DNA of 64,000 nt from Macrolepiota albuminosa (lineage: Eukaryota; Basidiomycota; Agaricomycetes; Agaricales; Agaricaceae), in contig JAMWFC010000122.1 of the NCBI GenBank assembly GCA_027475525.1, forward strand, positions 930,001-994,000. The letters are read 5' to 3'. The notes under the pieces are model-generated. The model searched no databases, had not been told where the DNA came from, and worked only from the letters and a program-made list of their open reading frames with translations. Both the position numbers and the translations under genes were made by a program. Positions 43,469-57,457 of this stretch are shown here, one piece after another. Numbering within the stretch: position 1 is the stretch's first letter; each line of letters begins with the position of its first letter.

Positions 43469-45055
43469 GGCCGAGAGTGACTATTGCTGATAAGACTTAG
43501 GCGATATATCACAGACTTGGTATACAGGATGTTACAGGAAAGAGGAAGGAGGAGAGGGAGCTACAGAGAAAGATACAAGCGCATGAAGGTCGGAGACGAA
43601 GGAGGTATACAATTGGCTTGTGACATGTCCATAATTTTCATTTCATAACCCGGAATTCCCTGATTGAGCTATCTTGCCGCTCTTTCCGAATCCATCATGC
43701 ATGCTTCGCAGCCTGACATATTCAGCCGTCTCTCGGTTTGCTCTACTAGAACAAGCAGATCTCTTAAGGGTGCTAAGCAAGCAATTCTCCTCAGTCAGGA
43801 GACTGGCTCGAAGTGCAAAAGATCATGGAGCAACGTTGACCGGTGTGACATCTGATCTATCAACTATGTGAACAAAAGAATCGTCGCCAAAGTTCCAAAA
43901 CATCTTCCACTTTCCACACTCGGTGGGCCATACCTGAGTCTCAAGGTGACTTATCCCTGGCCAGTGAATGATCCCTCCTCTTACATTACAACTTTCCCAA
44001 TTTTTCAGGAGCTTACAAATATACTTTCCTTATCATGGTCCGGCTTCAATATTTCGCAGTTGTTTGTACTTTTTCGTTCCTGGACTCATATGCTTCCGTG
44101 CCGTTCCATGCATCGAGTCGTTGATTTTCTCTCGCTGAACGTGGGAGAGGTACAAGTCTCCAAACTCAAATTCCCAGAAATCTTGATCCTTACCATGACC
44201 AAGACTGGTACGCCTATAAATTCACTCCAGTGGAATCGCCTTTGGATCAACGAACAAATTTCATCTTTGATCAAGCCAGTCAGGAGTTGAACATTGGATG
44301 CCGAGGACCGTTCTGTCGGTCAAATGATACGTATCACTTTCTCCGAGATTATCAAATGACAAGAATAGGACGCCGATTTCATGTCAAAGGTACATAGGTC
44401 TTGCTTCTGACGCATGGTAATCAAGAATGAATTTGTAGAAACCGACCGCACTTCGACCTGGTGAATCTTTATCATTCCGCCTCCACGTGACATTCTGTAT
44501 CCACGCCCTGTTTGCATCAAGTCCCACTATTCTCACATTTTTCGAACCGTACAATGCTCGATTTCGGGAATGATCTGTAAAGTGACTCGTTGGATAACCA
44601 GAGGAGAATATGATACGTGGAGCGAGATCATGTCTGTCTCCATGGATGAAAGCTAATCACTGTCTGGAAGGCAAGGGCCTTCAGATGTATTCAATATCAT
44701 GTGTAGAGGGCTAGGCCCCTCAACTTTACTCGGACGAATGAGAGAAAATTATACAAGATTTGGAAACAAAAGCCTTTTGGAACATTCGATAATTTCTCCC
44801 GTATCGAAAGTTCCATTTGTCTCTCTCATCATATGTACCTTTAGTTTCAGGAAGTCCAGGTTAAAATTTTCCACTTCACGTCCACTTGTAGCGTTATCAA
44901 CCATGGCAGCTAGAACTATTCGACGCTCGATTTAAATAAGTTCAAATGACAGAAGTCGTTTCCCACGAATTCGAAGTCTAAGTCAAATGCTATTTGACCC
45001 AAATGGCTTCCTCAGCCCTTGAGATCGAGGCGGGCGACGAGCAACCAGTCGAGCC
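43469..45055. other. Intergenic between C2H2 gene and DAO-1
   Basis: Normal base composition. It probably holds the divergent promoters of the C2H2 gene (minus) and DAO-1 (plus). One candidate exon pair on the plus strand (44,125-44,464) is listed separately. No repeats recognised. Confidence 0.4.
44125..44464 (+). other. Candidate 3' exons of an unrecognised gene, possibly decayed
   Basis: Open frame 44125-44389 reads IPRNLDPYHDQDWYAYKFT, QRTNFIFDQASQELNIGCRG, NDTYHFLRDYQMTRIGRRFH. A good GTACAT donor, a 49-bp intron and TTTGTAG acceptor then give ETDRTSTW and TGA at 44462-44464. The residue mix and the intron argue for real coding origin. No ATG and no convincing upstream acceptor or exon was found, so it may be a 5'-truncated pseudogene. 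Family not recognised. Confidence 0.35.
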
Positions 45056-46896
45056 ATGGCTCTTCCATATAATCAGAGATATTTTCTCGTTCTTCTCCTT
45101 CTCGTTTCCTTCATAAGCACTCTTTCTGTACCGGTGCTCCAGGAGGAGGCCTATCAAGCCACCTTCGGCTTTCCCGCAACAAAAGTTTATAGTTTGTCTG
45201 GTCTGCCGGTATCAAACTCTACGCGTTCGTTCTGGATCGATACTCCGGGTGCAAACCCATTGGCTAAAGAAGGGAGCGACGGGGAACTTAGCGTCGATGC
45301 GGATGTTTGTATCATTGGATCTGGGATGACGGGAGTTTCGGCTGCATACCATCTTGCAAAGGGTATGGAGGCACGAGAAAGCGGGCCGATTAAGGCTCTT
45401 ATTCTCGACGCAAGGGACTTTTGTTAGTATTCAAGGTCCTTTTGTTGAATCATTTCTGAATTTTGAAATATCCAGGCTCTGGCGCGACAGGTTTGTCTGC
45501 AGCTGTTCTTGCAGGCATGTAACCATGCATGTTCATATAAGAAATTCAGGTCGCAACGGTGGCCACTTAACGCCTGTTCACTTCAACAAATTCGTGGAAC
45601 GAGAGGGGCTCTTTGGAAGAGTGGAAGCTAAAAAGGCATACGCACTGGAGCATCACACTACTTCGGAGCTGCTCAAGATCGTCGAAGCTGAAAACTGGAA
45701 AGATGCAGTGGACCTTGTTTCTGCTGAGCACGTTCAACTCTTTGTGACTGAAACTCAAGTCGAACGAGCAAAGCTAGACTTCAAAGCCGCTAGTGAAGCG
45801 GGCTTGGACTTAGATAACGTTATGTGGCTAACTGAGAAAGAAGTGCAAGCTGTGAGTGCCGTTATTTCTTTGTACATGTCGTTCTGAGATGCCCTCTAGG
45901 AATACGGTGCTTCTTTCCCTGCTTTTACCCATCCAGGGAATAATTTGTGGCCTTTGAAGCTCGTCACCAAACTCTTCAAACTCACCCAAAAGCTCAACTC
46001 CTCCAAATTCGATCTCAAGCTTCATACAAACACACCAGTGATCGGAATTTCTCCCTCAGCCTCAGTATCGCGTCGTTGGTCCCTTTCGACGCCCCGCGGA
46101 GACATCCAGTGTTCCTACGTACTCCATGCGACAAATGCTTACGCGGGTTACCTCCTTCCCCACCTGCGCGGGCCAAACGGAATCGTACCAACACGTGGAC
46201 AGGTCATTGCTGTACGCGCCGCCGTCCCTGCAGCGAATATCACCCAGGCATCGTGGAGCGGCAACCAGGGATTCGAGTACTGGTTCCCTCGACCTGTTGA
46301 TACCACAGAGGAGCATCCTCTCATTATACTCGGTGGTGGCCGCGATGCGAGCGGGCCGTCATTTGAGACGAATCTGACGGATGATTCTATGGTCAATAAT
46401 GTCGTTGGGAAGGTTCTAAGAGATTTCCTACCAGGTGTGTTTCCGGGGAGGTATGAGGAGGGCCGAGAGCCTGAGATGGAATGGGTGCGTGTTTTGTTCG
46501 GACTATAGTATGTCGGAACAATACTAATTGACCATGGAACTGTAGACTGGAATCATGGGCTATACGAAGATCGGCGATCCTTTTGTATGTTAAGTACAAG
46601 TGCCCCTACTGCACACTTTACTAAGTCGGAGCTCAAGGTGGGGCCAGTCGCCCATGTCTCTGTCGATGAATTCAAAGGTCAATATATATCGGCTGGATAT
46701 ACTGGTCATGGCATGACCCGTGCCTTCGGTTGGTGAGCCCTCACTTTTCCATCCTTTCAGTGCGTTGGACACTCATTGCGTAAGAACATGTAGTGCCGAA
46801 GCAGTCGCTGGAATGATTACTGGTGAGATACTTGGAAAGGCTTGGACTGTGCCGAAATGGCTTCCTCGGCATTTTCTGACGACGGAACGACTCTGA
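45056..46896 (+). CDS. Secreted or membrane-entering FAD-dependent oxidoreductase, DAO family (DAO-1)
   Basis: Seven exons: 45056-45422, 45476-45490, 45550-45851, 45900-46484, 46546-46584, 46638-46732, 46794-46896; 1506 nt, 501 residues. Exon 2 is a 15-nt microexon. An N-terminal signal peptide is clear (hydrophobic core YFLVLLLLVSFISTLSV). Then GLPVSNSTRSFWIDTPGANPLA, the Rossmann FAD-binding motif VCIIGSGMTGVSAAYHLA, SGATGRNGGHLTP, HATNAYAGYLLPHL, TRGQVIAV, EYWFPRP, GGGRDA, EEGREPEMEW and the C-terminal GYTGHGM motif that closes the flavin site. This is the D-amino-acid-oxidase fold family (FAD oxidoreductases acting on amines or amino acids); the substrate is unknown. DAO-2 follows 1.1 kb downstream, same strand, same exon plan. 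Confidence 0.9.
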
Positions 46897-48006
46897 GAAA
46901 CTTCTACGAAGCTCTCGCAGACCGCTTACGGCTTGCCTAGTATTGAGCTTTGGAGGTGGATGCTATCTCTAATCTCTGTGTGGGTGTAATCTTACGATTG
47001 CGACCACTAACTGTACGAGTTATTTACCTCTGTACATACAGCTTTCCCCAATTTACTTTTTCGACTCTTGAAGATTTATCATACCATATCAGTGCATAAT
47101 TGCTAAACGACAGTGCTAAGCTGCCCTCGGTGTATTATTAACGTTTGAAAGTTTGTCTCTTTCAATGCTTCAAAGACTTTACAATCGTAATATCTCATCG
47201 ATATCTCTCACCATTCTAGCATCTCCTTGCTGAAAGGTTTGCACGACGACTCCATCAAAAATTAGTTACATGCTTGCTTTGAACGGGGCCATCAAGCAGC
47301 CTCGTCTATACACCCTTCTTCATCCTCCACTGTAAATCATGTTCACTATCCACATACTTGCCTTCCTTCATCATTTCTTTCTTTTTGCTAGTTAATTCAG
47401 ATATTCCTGAATTAATTAACCCCCGATAAAAATTTACGCACAAGTCGCATTCCACGCTAGATATGACTTCCACTTCCTCAGAGATAGATTGATACCAGGT
47501 CGAAGGTCGTTGTGCGACCTTGGATGTAATCGAGGAGACCATTGATGAGATGGATGGCAAATGGACTCCTCCACCTTGAGCAGTGCGATTTAAAATACAT
47601 ATATCTGCAGAAAAGTCAACCAGGCAGTGATAAGACGACAAGATGCATTGCATCGGAACTTGAAATACTGTATCCTTAGGTAATTATAATCTAGTTAGGG
47701 TCCATATATTATAACCACAACATGGATTTTTTCTGCATTCGAGGTATCCAATTCGACTGTGCATCGTACACGTGTTAAATTACTATTGATCCCAACTCAT
47801 GTGGCTCATCCTTTGGAGCAAGTACTAGCCTGCTCTACGAGTCACTCATGCAAGCGCGCAAACAACAACCTCAAGCTTAGCTATGCACTTCGTAACTCCA
47901 AAGTTGTTCTCAAAATGGACCAATATCCTGAGAGCCTTCTCACGAAACGACTTAAATACACTGTCGTGCAAAGTTGACGGCGTGCATAAGATCCTATCGT
48001 ATCGAC
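46897..48006. other. Intergenic between the two DAO genes
   Basis: 1.1 kb holding the 3' flank of DAO-1 and the promoter of DAO-2. A 115-codon minus-strand frame (47306-47653, ATG start) has poor coding character and no recognised motif; I do not call it. No repeats or mobile elements. Confidence 0.4.
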
Positions 48007-49772
48007 ATGAACGCCCTTCACAATACTGAGGCCATCTTCGATCTCCCGGTCCCACCGCTTACCTTAGGACTTCCTGTTCCCAATCCGACCCGTTCATTTT
48101 GGATCAACTCCCCTGGGGCGAACCCTCTTGCCAAGGAGGGTAGCCAAGATGATCTAACCCACGATGCAGACATTTGTATCATAGGTTCGGGTATCACAGG
48201 CATTTCAGCCGCCTACCACCTTGCCAGGGTTCTTAGGACCACAGAAGGCACGCCTTCAAAGGTTACTATACTTGAAGCAAGAGATTTCTGTAAGGCTTTG
48301 ATCAATCTTGTTTTCATTCACAGGTACTCTTGCTGACTGAAGGCATATTTAGGTTCTGGAGCAACAGGTCTGTTACATTCTTCTAAAGCAAATTCGTGAG
48401 TTACTGATGACTGTTGCAGGCCGCAATGGTGGTCACTTGACGGCTGAGATCTTCGATAACTTTCTGTTTAGAGAGAAGAACTACGGTTCGGAAGAGGCCA
48501 AAAAAGCGCACAAGCTGGAGATTCACACAGAACGCCAGCTAGTCCAACTCATCAAAACCGAAGGATGGGAAGAAATTGTGGACCTGGTGTCTAATCACAG
48601 AGTCGGACTCCTTGTGGACGAAGAGGAAATTCGTGTCACTAAGGCAGATTACGAAGCCGCCAAGGCTGCGCAGGCAGACTTGATTGAGAGCGTGGAGTGG
48701 TTGACTGCGGCGGATGTGTTTAAGGTAATGACGTGCCTCTTGTCAAGATACCCAGCGCTCTAATATTCCTAACTTAGGAATACGGTCCTTCGTATCCAGC
48801 ATACAGATATCCTGGTAATAACGTGTGGCCGCTGAAACTTGTAACTCAGCTCTACAAGCTTGCTAAAAGGCTTAACCCCGACCTCAAGCTTCACACCAAC
48901 ACTCCTGTGACATCCATATCTCGGTCTACTACTGGTTTTCGTCGTTGGTCCCTCTCTACCCCACGCGGAGCTATCCAGTGTTCCTATGTCCTTCACGCAA
49001 CTAACGCCTACGCGAGTCACCTCCTCCCACATTTCCATGGGCCCAAAGGCATCATTCAAACGCGTGGACAAGTGATTGCCTTGCGCGCTGCGGCTCACTC
49101 AAGCAAGATTACTAAGGATGCTTGGGTTGTGAACTTGGGTTATTATTCTAAATACTGGTTCCCTCGACCCGTCAAATCGTCCGAAGGTAACCCCCTCATT
49201 ATTTTTGGTGGCGCTCGCGATGCTAGCGGCCCGGGCCTCGAGGCGTACGTTGTGGATGACTCTACCCTCAATACAAATGTCAGCAGAGCACTGAGGAAGT
49301 ACCTACCGCCTTTGTTTCCCGGGAATTATGAAGAGGGCCGAGAGCCAGAGATGGAATGGGTAAATATGTTCTAGAAAGCTTGAAATTCGTGTCCTAAAGA
49401 AGTCTGGCACAGACCGGGATCATGGGGTACACTAAAACTAGAGATCCGTTTGTACGTGTCAAGACCTTTCATTCTAGCAAACCTCAACAAGTAATGCCTA
49501 TACGTCTAGGTTGGACCAGTTGTAGACCCCGGACAACCCCAGGGCGCAGAACATTACAAGGGTCAATATATCAGTGCCGGATATACAGGGCACGGGATGC
49601 CACGTGCCTATGCCTGGTATACCATATCTCCTGGTTCCTTTTTTACGTTTATGGCTGATCTGTATACAGTGCGGAAGCCGTGGTCGGGATGATCACCGCT
49701 GATCTAGCAGGTAGAGTTTGGAGTCCACCAGAGTGGTTCCCTCGTCATTTTTTGACAAACGAATGCTTGTGA
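48007..49772 (+). CDS. FAD-dependent oxidoreductase, DAO family, without signal peptide (DAO-2)
   Basis: Seven exons matching DAO-1 intron for intron: 48007-48289, 48353-48367 (15-nt microexon), 48420-48724, 48778-49359, 49413-49451, 49510-49616, 49670-49772; 1434 nt, 477 residues. It starts MNALHNTEAIFDLPVPPL with no hydrophobic leader, so it should be cytosolic. Motifs: ICIIGSGITGISAAYHLA, RNGGHLTAEIFD, YPAYRYPGNNVWPLKLVT, HATNAYASHLLPHF, TRGQVIALRAA, KYWFPRPV, GGARDASGPG, EEGREPEMEW, GYTGHGMPRAY. GGA replaces GGG in the late glycine motif. The tandem pair is a local duplication followed by a change in the 5' exon. Reaction assumed to be oxidative deamination or a related flavin oxidation. 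Confidence 0.9.
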
Positions 49773-50879
49773 TGCAACGGATAATACCAGACATTGTGTA
49801 TATTGGGTGCCCAATATAGAGACTATCATACAGAAACGGAAGAATGGGCATCTCATGAGAGGACTTTCAGTCCATCTTATTTACACCGCAATCCTTCACC
49901 ACTTGATTGTTCGCTTTCCAGAAGGAGGTCAGCAAATTGTAGGCCCAACATGAAATAGAGCGATACAGAAAGGAGGAACGGGATGAGTGTAGCGTATATT
50001 TTGTAACGTGACTATAGCGTGACGTGGAACGGTTATCCGAAACCGCCACCTCACGCATACAACGCTCATCGCGTCTAGATTCTTTTCTTACCTGCAACAA
50101 CGAGCAATCTTCCTGCAACAACGAGCAATCTTTCGAAGAATTGCCCGCTGAATGTGTCCTCATTCACCTCTCGTAATGGTTCCGAACTCACCTTAGATGA
50201 GTATCTTATCGGGGCAGGGCACATCGGACTCATAGATAGTCAGTACTCTGGTGCTCTGAGCACCACCCTTAACCCTCTTGAGGGAAATACTCACACACAA
50301 CTCTCCCTTTGATTTGCTGTTGCTGTGAACCCTGAGTCACACGATTCCCCTGAGTGGAATATCTTGTCAAATCTCGAGCGTGGCAATACATATGCATGAA
50401 ACTCTGGAGAAATGTGTATTGGATTGCATATATTTGATACTTCTTTTTCTGACTTGTTATATGAAACTTTCTAGTTCTTGTCAACAAGCTGGGGGTAACG
50501 AACCAGCGAATAAGTAAGTATTCGTCAAATTACCTTACATTCGTTTCCTAATAATACATATTCTTTACACCTTTTGCTTTTACCTAACGATCTCCTGTGC
50601 TTGAAGGTCGCGGACTAACATGAACATCACCGCCACTGAACAAGCAATACGCTGGAACACTCGTCGGAAGCGCTTTTTTCTAAGAGGCATTCTATGTGTA
50701 TAATCGGTTTGGTGTAGCGTGTGGGCAAGTCAACAACATGTTGCACAATTACGCAGCGCCTCAAGGGATCCAGAGTGTCTCAATATATTGTCGTGTGATC
50801 GACTTCCTGATGTCACTTTATCCGTACTTCAAAACCTATCTTTTGTGATTCAAATGCACCTGAGTCACCAGAAGCCCGC

Positions 50880-51170
50880 TCATCTGGAGAACATTGGAAG
50901 CAAAACAGACGTGAAAGGCAATTTGTATAAACGCCCTTGATGCAATCTATCGACCCTAGCCTTGGAGGATAATTTCGTCCGTTCGATGATTTCCGCTGTC
51001 AAATTTGTTCGGGCTCCATCGCTGGCCTCGGGACGGAGATAGCGAACTAGGAGTTCATATGCGTAGAAGATGAGGCTGTGAAGAGATGTGATGACTATAG
51101 CCGCAACCAACAGCAAAAACTGTGCAAAGCGAGCGTAAATGATAAGCGTGAAGCCAATGGCATATATACA
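50880..51170 (-). other. Candidate coding remnant with one membrane segment
   Basis: Minus-strand open frame reading YARFAQFLLLVAAIVITSLH (hydrophobic, membrane-like), YELLVRYLRPEASDGARTNL and AEIIERTKLSSKARVDRL to a stop at 50,880. It looks like the C-terminal end of a small membrane protein. No in-frame ATG exists and an upstream exon would have to overlap the ARG5,6 start, so it may be a fossil or chance. Confidence 0.25.
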
Positions 51171-51179
51171 CTCGAGTCA
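51154..51179 (+). promoter_or_regulatory. Putative ARG5,6 promoter elements: CCAAT, TATATA and GAGTCA
   Basis: CCAAT at 51154-51158, TATATA at 51163-51168 and GAGTCA at 51174-51179 (TGACTC on the minus strand), 60-85 bases before the ATG. TGACTC is the core site of Gcn4/Cpc1-type general amino-acid control regulators, which fits an arginine gene. Spacing to the ATG is short, so some may lie in the leader. Confidence 0.5.
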
Positions 51180-51238
51180 CGAGGAATAGACAAATCCGAA
51201 TTCCCGAAACATTGTCCTACTTGTTCCTGCCTCTTTCC

Positions 51239-54244
<3,006 letters not shown>

Positions 54245-54656
54245 TAAAAAATAGTAGATTCTTCTCGGACAGATTTACCTTGGCCTGAGTATATAGATTA
54301 CTATCTCGAGGAATCAGATGCACACACACATAATCAGGATGAGCTAAGTTAGCTGTGGTCCTGCCATGGCTTCGCTTGGTGCATAACACAGCCTTGGGAC
54401 ATGCCATCAACCCAAGCCGGCACGCCACCATGCATAAGCCAAACCAAGATCGGAAGCTTGTTTACTTTCCGTTCCCTCTTCCCTCGGTCTTTATAAGAGT
54501 AGCTTCTCTGGTCACTATCATCGTCAAAACCATGAGCAATTGTACACTTGGGCGCTTAAATGAATCGGGCCAAGTGATACACACAGCCAAATACTGCTGA
54601 GACGGATCTGATGCTCGTCTCTAGTATCGCCCGTTGCCCATACGACGCATCCTAAG
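54245..54656. other. Intergenic between ARG5,6 and calcineurin A
   Basis: 412 bases between two genes on the same strand. It must hold the ARG5,6 3' end and the calcineurin promoter. No clear element recognised. Confidence 0.5.
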
Positions 54657-56975
54657 ATGGCCCAGGCTACAAGTTCTTCAGAACAATTACGACATAGACT
54701 AGGCATTCCACCAAATTTCAAACTTCCTGGTGACCTGAATGAGCGTCCTGTGAGGAACGTGAGTAAGGGCTCGTTTAAGCGCTTCCATCTCAACTTGGCA
54801 GTTTGTTAAATATCTTATGTTCTCAGGTCCCGCAACCAGCAGCAAACAAGCCGACAGATGCAGAGTTTTTCAGGATCACTATGCGCGGAGAGCGGAAGCC
54901 AAATACACTCTTCCTCAAGGACCACTTCTGCCGGGAAGGACGTCTTACGGAGGAACAGGCGCTGTTCATTGTAGAGCGTACAACGGATCTGTTGTCGCGT
55001 GAACCAAATATGGTAGATGTTAAAAGTCCTGTGACAAGTGAGTATGCGTGTTGTATCTCTTAAAATCTGGGTCTGACTCCGCCAAAGTTTGCGGTGATAT
55101 TCATGGGCAATATGTGCGTCCAATTCTGTATCGAAAGATGTATATTAATTTTTACGCGCAGTACGACTTGATGAAACTTTTTGAAGTCGGAGGTACCATC
55201 GGCGAGGATAACTATCTATTTTTAGGTGACTATGTTGACCGCGGATGTTTTGGTATCGAGGTAAGTAATTCTGGCATTCTAGTGTTCTCGTCCAACTCCA
55301 TTTTCACTTTGCATTCAGTGCCTATTGTATTTGTATAGCTTAAAACTCTGGTTCCCCAATAAGGTCATTCTTTTACGGGGTAACCACGAATGTCGACATC
55401 TCACGGAGTACTTCACGTTCAAACGCGAATGTAATTACTCATTTGCTCATTATTTCCTCCGTATTGATCTCCCCTAGGTCTTCATAAATACTCGGAACGC
55501 TTGTACGAAGCATGTATCAAGTCCTTCTGTGCGCTACCTGTCACAGCATTGGTGGACGGGCGCTTCTTCTGTGTACACGGCGGTATATCACCCGATTTAA
55601 ATAGGATTAGCGATCTCGAAAAGGTACGTGTTTCTCGCTAGCCTCCTTTATAGGCTGATGCCTTGAAAGTTGGATCGTTTCCAAGAGCCCGGAAGTCGAG
55701 GACTATTATGTGACCTCTTATGGGCTGACCCGATTGCTAACTATGATGAACTTGATCCCGCCAAGTTACCAAAAGACCCTTTCGTGCAAAACGACACACG
55801 AGGCTGTTCTTACTATTTCACGTGAGCCCATTACCGGTCCGCTGTTTACGAATCCATTGACTGACATAGATTCAGCTACACAGCCTCATGCCAATTCCTT
55901 GAACGCAATGGACTTTTAGGCATAATACGAGGACACGAAGCTCAAGATGCAGGGTTTGTTGTGTCTTTTAACTTGACTAACTCGTCTGTTAACTCCAGGC
56001 TGATAGTTATACTATGCTTCGCAAAACACCTTCAAAAAAGTTCCCTTCCGTCATCACAATTTTCTCCGCTCCTAATTACCTCGACGTCTATCATAACCGC
56101 GGCGCTGTACTCAAATACTCGAACAAGAACATCACCATCCGCCAATTCAACTACAGTAACCATCCTTACTGGCTGCCTAACTTCGTCGACGCCTTCACGT
56201 GGAGTTTACCCTTTGTGGGCGCCAAGAGTGGGTCTTCTTCGATGGTCCCTTATTGACAAACTCATTGTGATGGCAGTAACGGATATGCTGCTTGCTGTTC
56301 TAAGCGTATGCAGTCAAGAAGAATTGTCAGAAATAGACAGCGAAAGCGGCGATGAGGCACTAGGTATCGAACACGGTATGACACCCGAAGAATTACAAAG
56401 ACGGCGCCAGGAGATAAAGAATAAGATCATGGCGATTGGGAAAATGCAAAGGGTGTTCCAGATGCTCCGGTTCGTGATGACATCTTTCACTTTTTCTCTT
56501 CGTGTTTAAAAAAAGGCTTTCTGACGGAATGTTTTTGACAACAGAGACGAGTCAGAGAATGCAACGGAGCTTCAATTTGACGTTGATCTGGCGCGTAGCG
56601 AAGGACTCAGTGTTCACGGTACAGAAATGGGACGGTCAATCCGCACCTTCGACGATGCGTACGTTGTCATTGTAGAGCTGGTACCGTCCAGATTGCCTCA
56701 CCTACCTTCCTTACAGGCGGCGTATTGATATGCAGAACGAGCGGTTACCGGAGCCTGCTACGCCATCACCTACGACGAACTTGTTTTCTGCGTCCAGTAT
56801 GCGACGGGCGAGTGTAGACGCGGAGGGAATGACAATGGAGTATATGATTAAGAAGACGTTGGAAGCGGACGATTGTGACGAGGGCGGCGTGGTTGAGAAG
56901 ATTGCTGATAGGATTGCGAGAGGTCGAGTGTTGGCAAGGCCTCCGTCGGGTTTGAAAAGACATGGTACTGCATAG
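54657..56975 (+). CDS. CNA1: Calcineurin catalytic subunit A (Ca2+/calmodulin-dependent Ser/Thr phosphatase, PP2B)
   Basis: Twelve exons: 54657-54758, 54827-55038, 55088-55113, 55162-55260, 55319-55430, 55478-55623, 55670-55821, 55870-55953, 56007-56227, 56277-56469, 56545-56657, 56717-56975; 1719 nt, 572 residues. Metal-binding phosphatase motifs are all present: GDIHGQ (107-112), GDYVDRG (135-141), [12 protein letters not shown] (167-178), then [11 protein letters not shown] and [10 protein letters not shown]. The calcineurin-B-binding helix follows ([20 protein letters not shown]), then [14 protein letters not shown], the calmodulin-binding segment ([18 protein letters not shown]) and a C-terminal regulatory tail ([14 protein letters not shown]...IADRIARGR). 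It dephosphorylates Crz1-type factors in Ca2+ signalling and stress response. RGHEAQDAG replaces the usual RAHQ-type motif of many homologues, in line with a degenerate spot rather than loss of fold. Confidence 0.95.
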
Positions 56976-57457
56976 AGGGTCATTGGGCCGGTTTGTACAT
57001 TGTTTGCTACTGGTGGGACGTGTGTATTCAAAATGTTACATGTATTTTATTATCATACACTGCTGGCAGCCAAGACTTCTTATGATGGAAAAGTGAGAAA
57101 GAAATGATTGATGCTTTTTTGGGGCACATATTTCTGCGGGAAAAAGATATGAAACACCTTTTTCAAAAATGGGATCAAGAAAAGAGTTTTTCTTGCTTTT
57201 TCTGTTTGAATCAGTTTCCAGCAGTGATACATGTTTAGTTATGTTAGAATTCTGTGATGGGTCGGCAGGTTCCATCACAAGGAATAATAGTCGATCAAAA
57301 CTGGATATAGTAAAAGAACATTTTGATACTCGATTCTAGGCTAGGGTTCCGCTCAAGCTACCAAGATATTAGGAACTTGCGGGCTTTGTGGAATCGCTTA
57401 TGGTAACAATGCTGAGGAACAGTGAGAATTCCACCTGGAGCAATAGACTTACTTGAC
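56976..57457. other. Intergenic, convergent 3' flanks
   Basis: 482 bases between the calcineurin A stop and the stop of the minus-strand secreted-protein gene. No features recognised. Confidence 0.5.

Larger units (their letters stand above)
49773..51238. other. Intergenic between DAO-2 and ARG5,6
   Basis: A short direct repeat (CCTGCAACAACGAGCAATCTT, twice in a row) lies at about 50,092-50,135. A candidate minus-strand coding remnant (50,880-51,170) and putative ARG5,6 promoter elements (51,154-51,179) are listed separately. Otherwise nothing recognised. Confidence 0.4.

Noticed and set aside
47306..47653. 115-codon ATG-started frame on the minus strand between the DAO genes
   Set aside because: No recognisable motif, poor residue composition, and it lies in the promoter/3' flank region of two well-supported plus-strand genes.
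50092..50135. Tandem 21-bp repeat CCTGCAACAACGAGCAATCTT
   Set aside because: Two short copies only and the period is not 77, so it is not counted with the probable assembly joins; no function can be argued.
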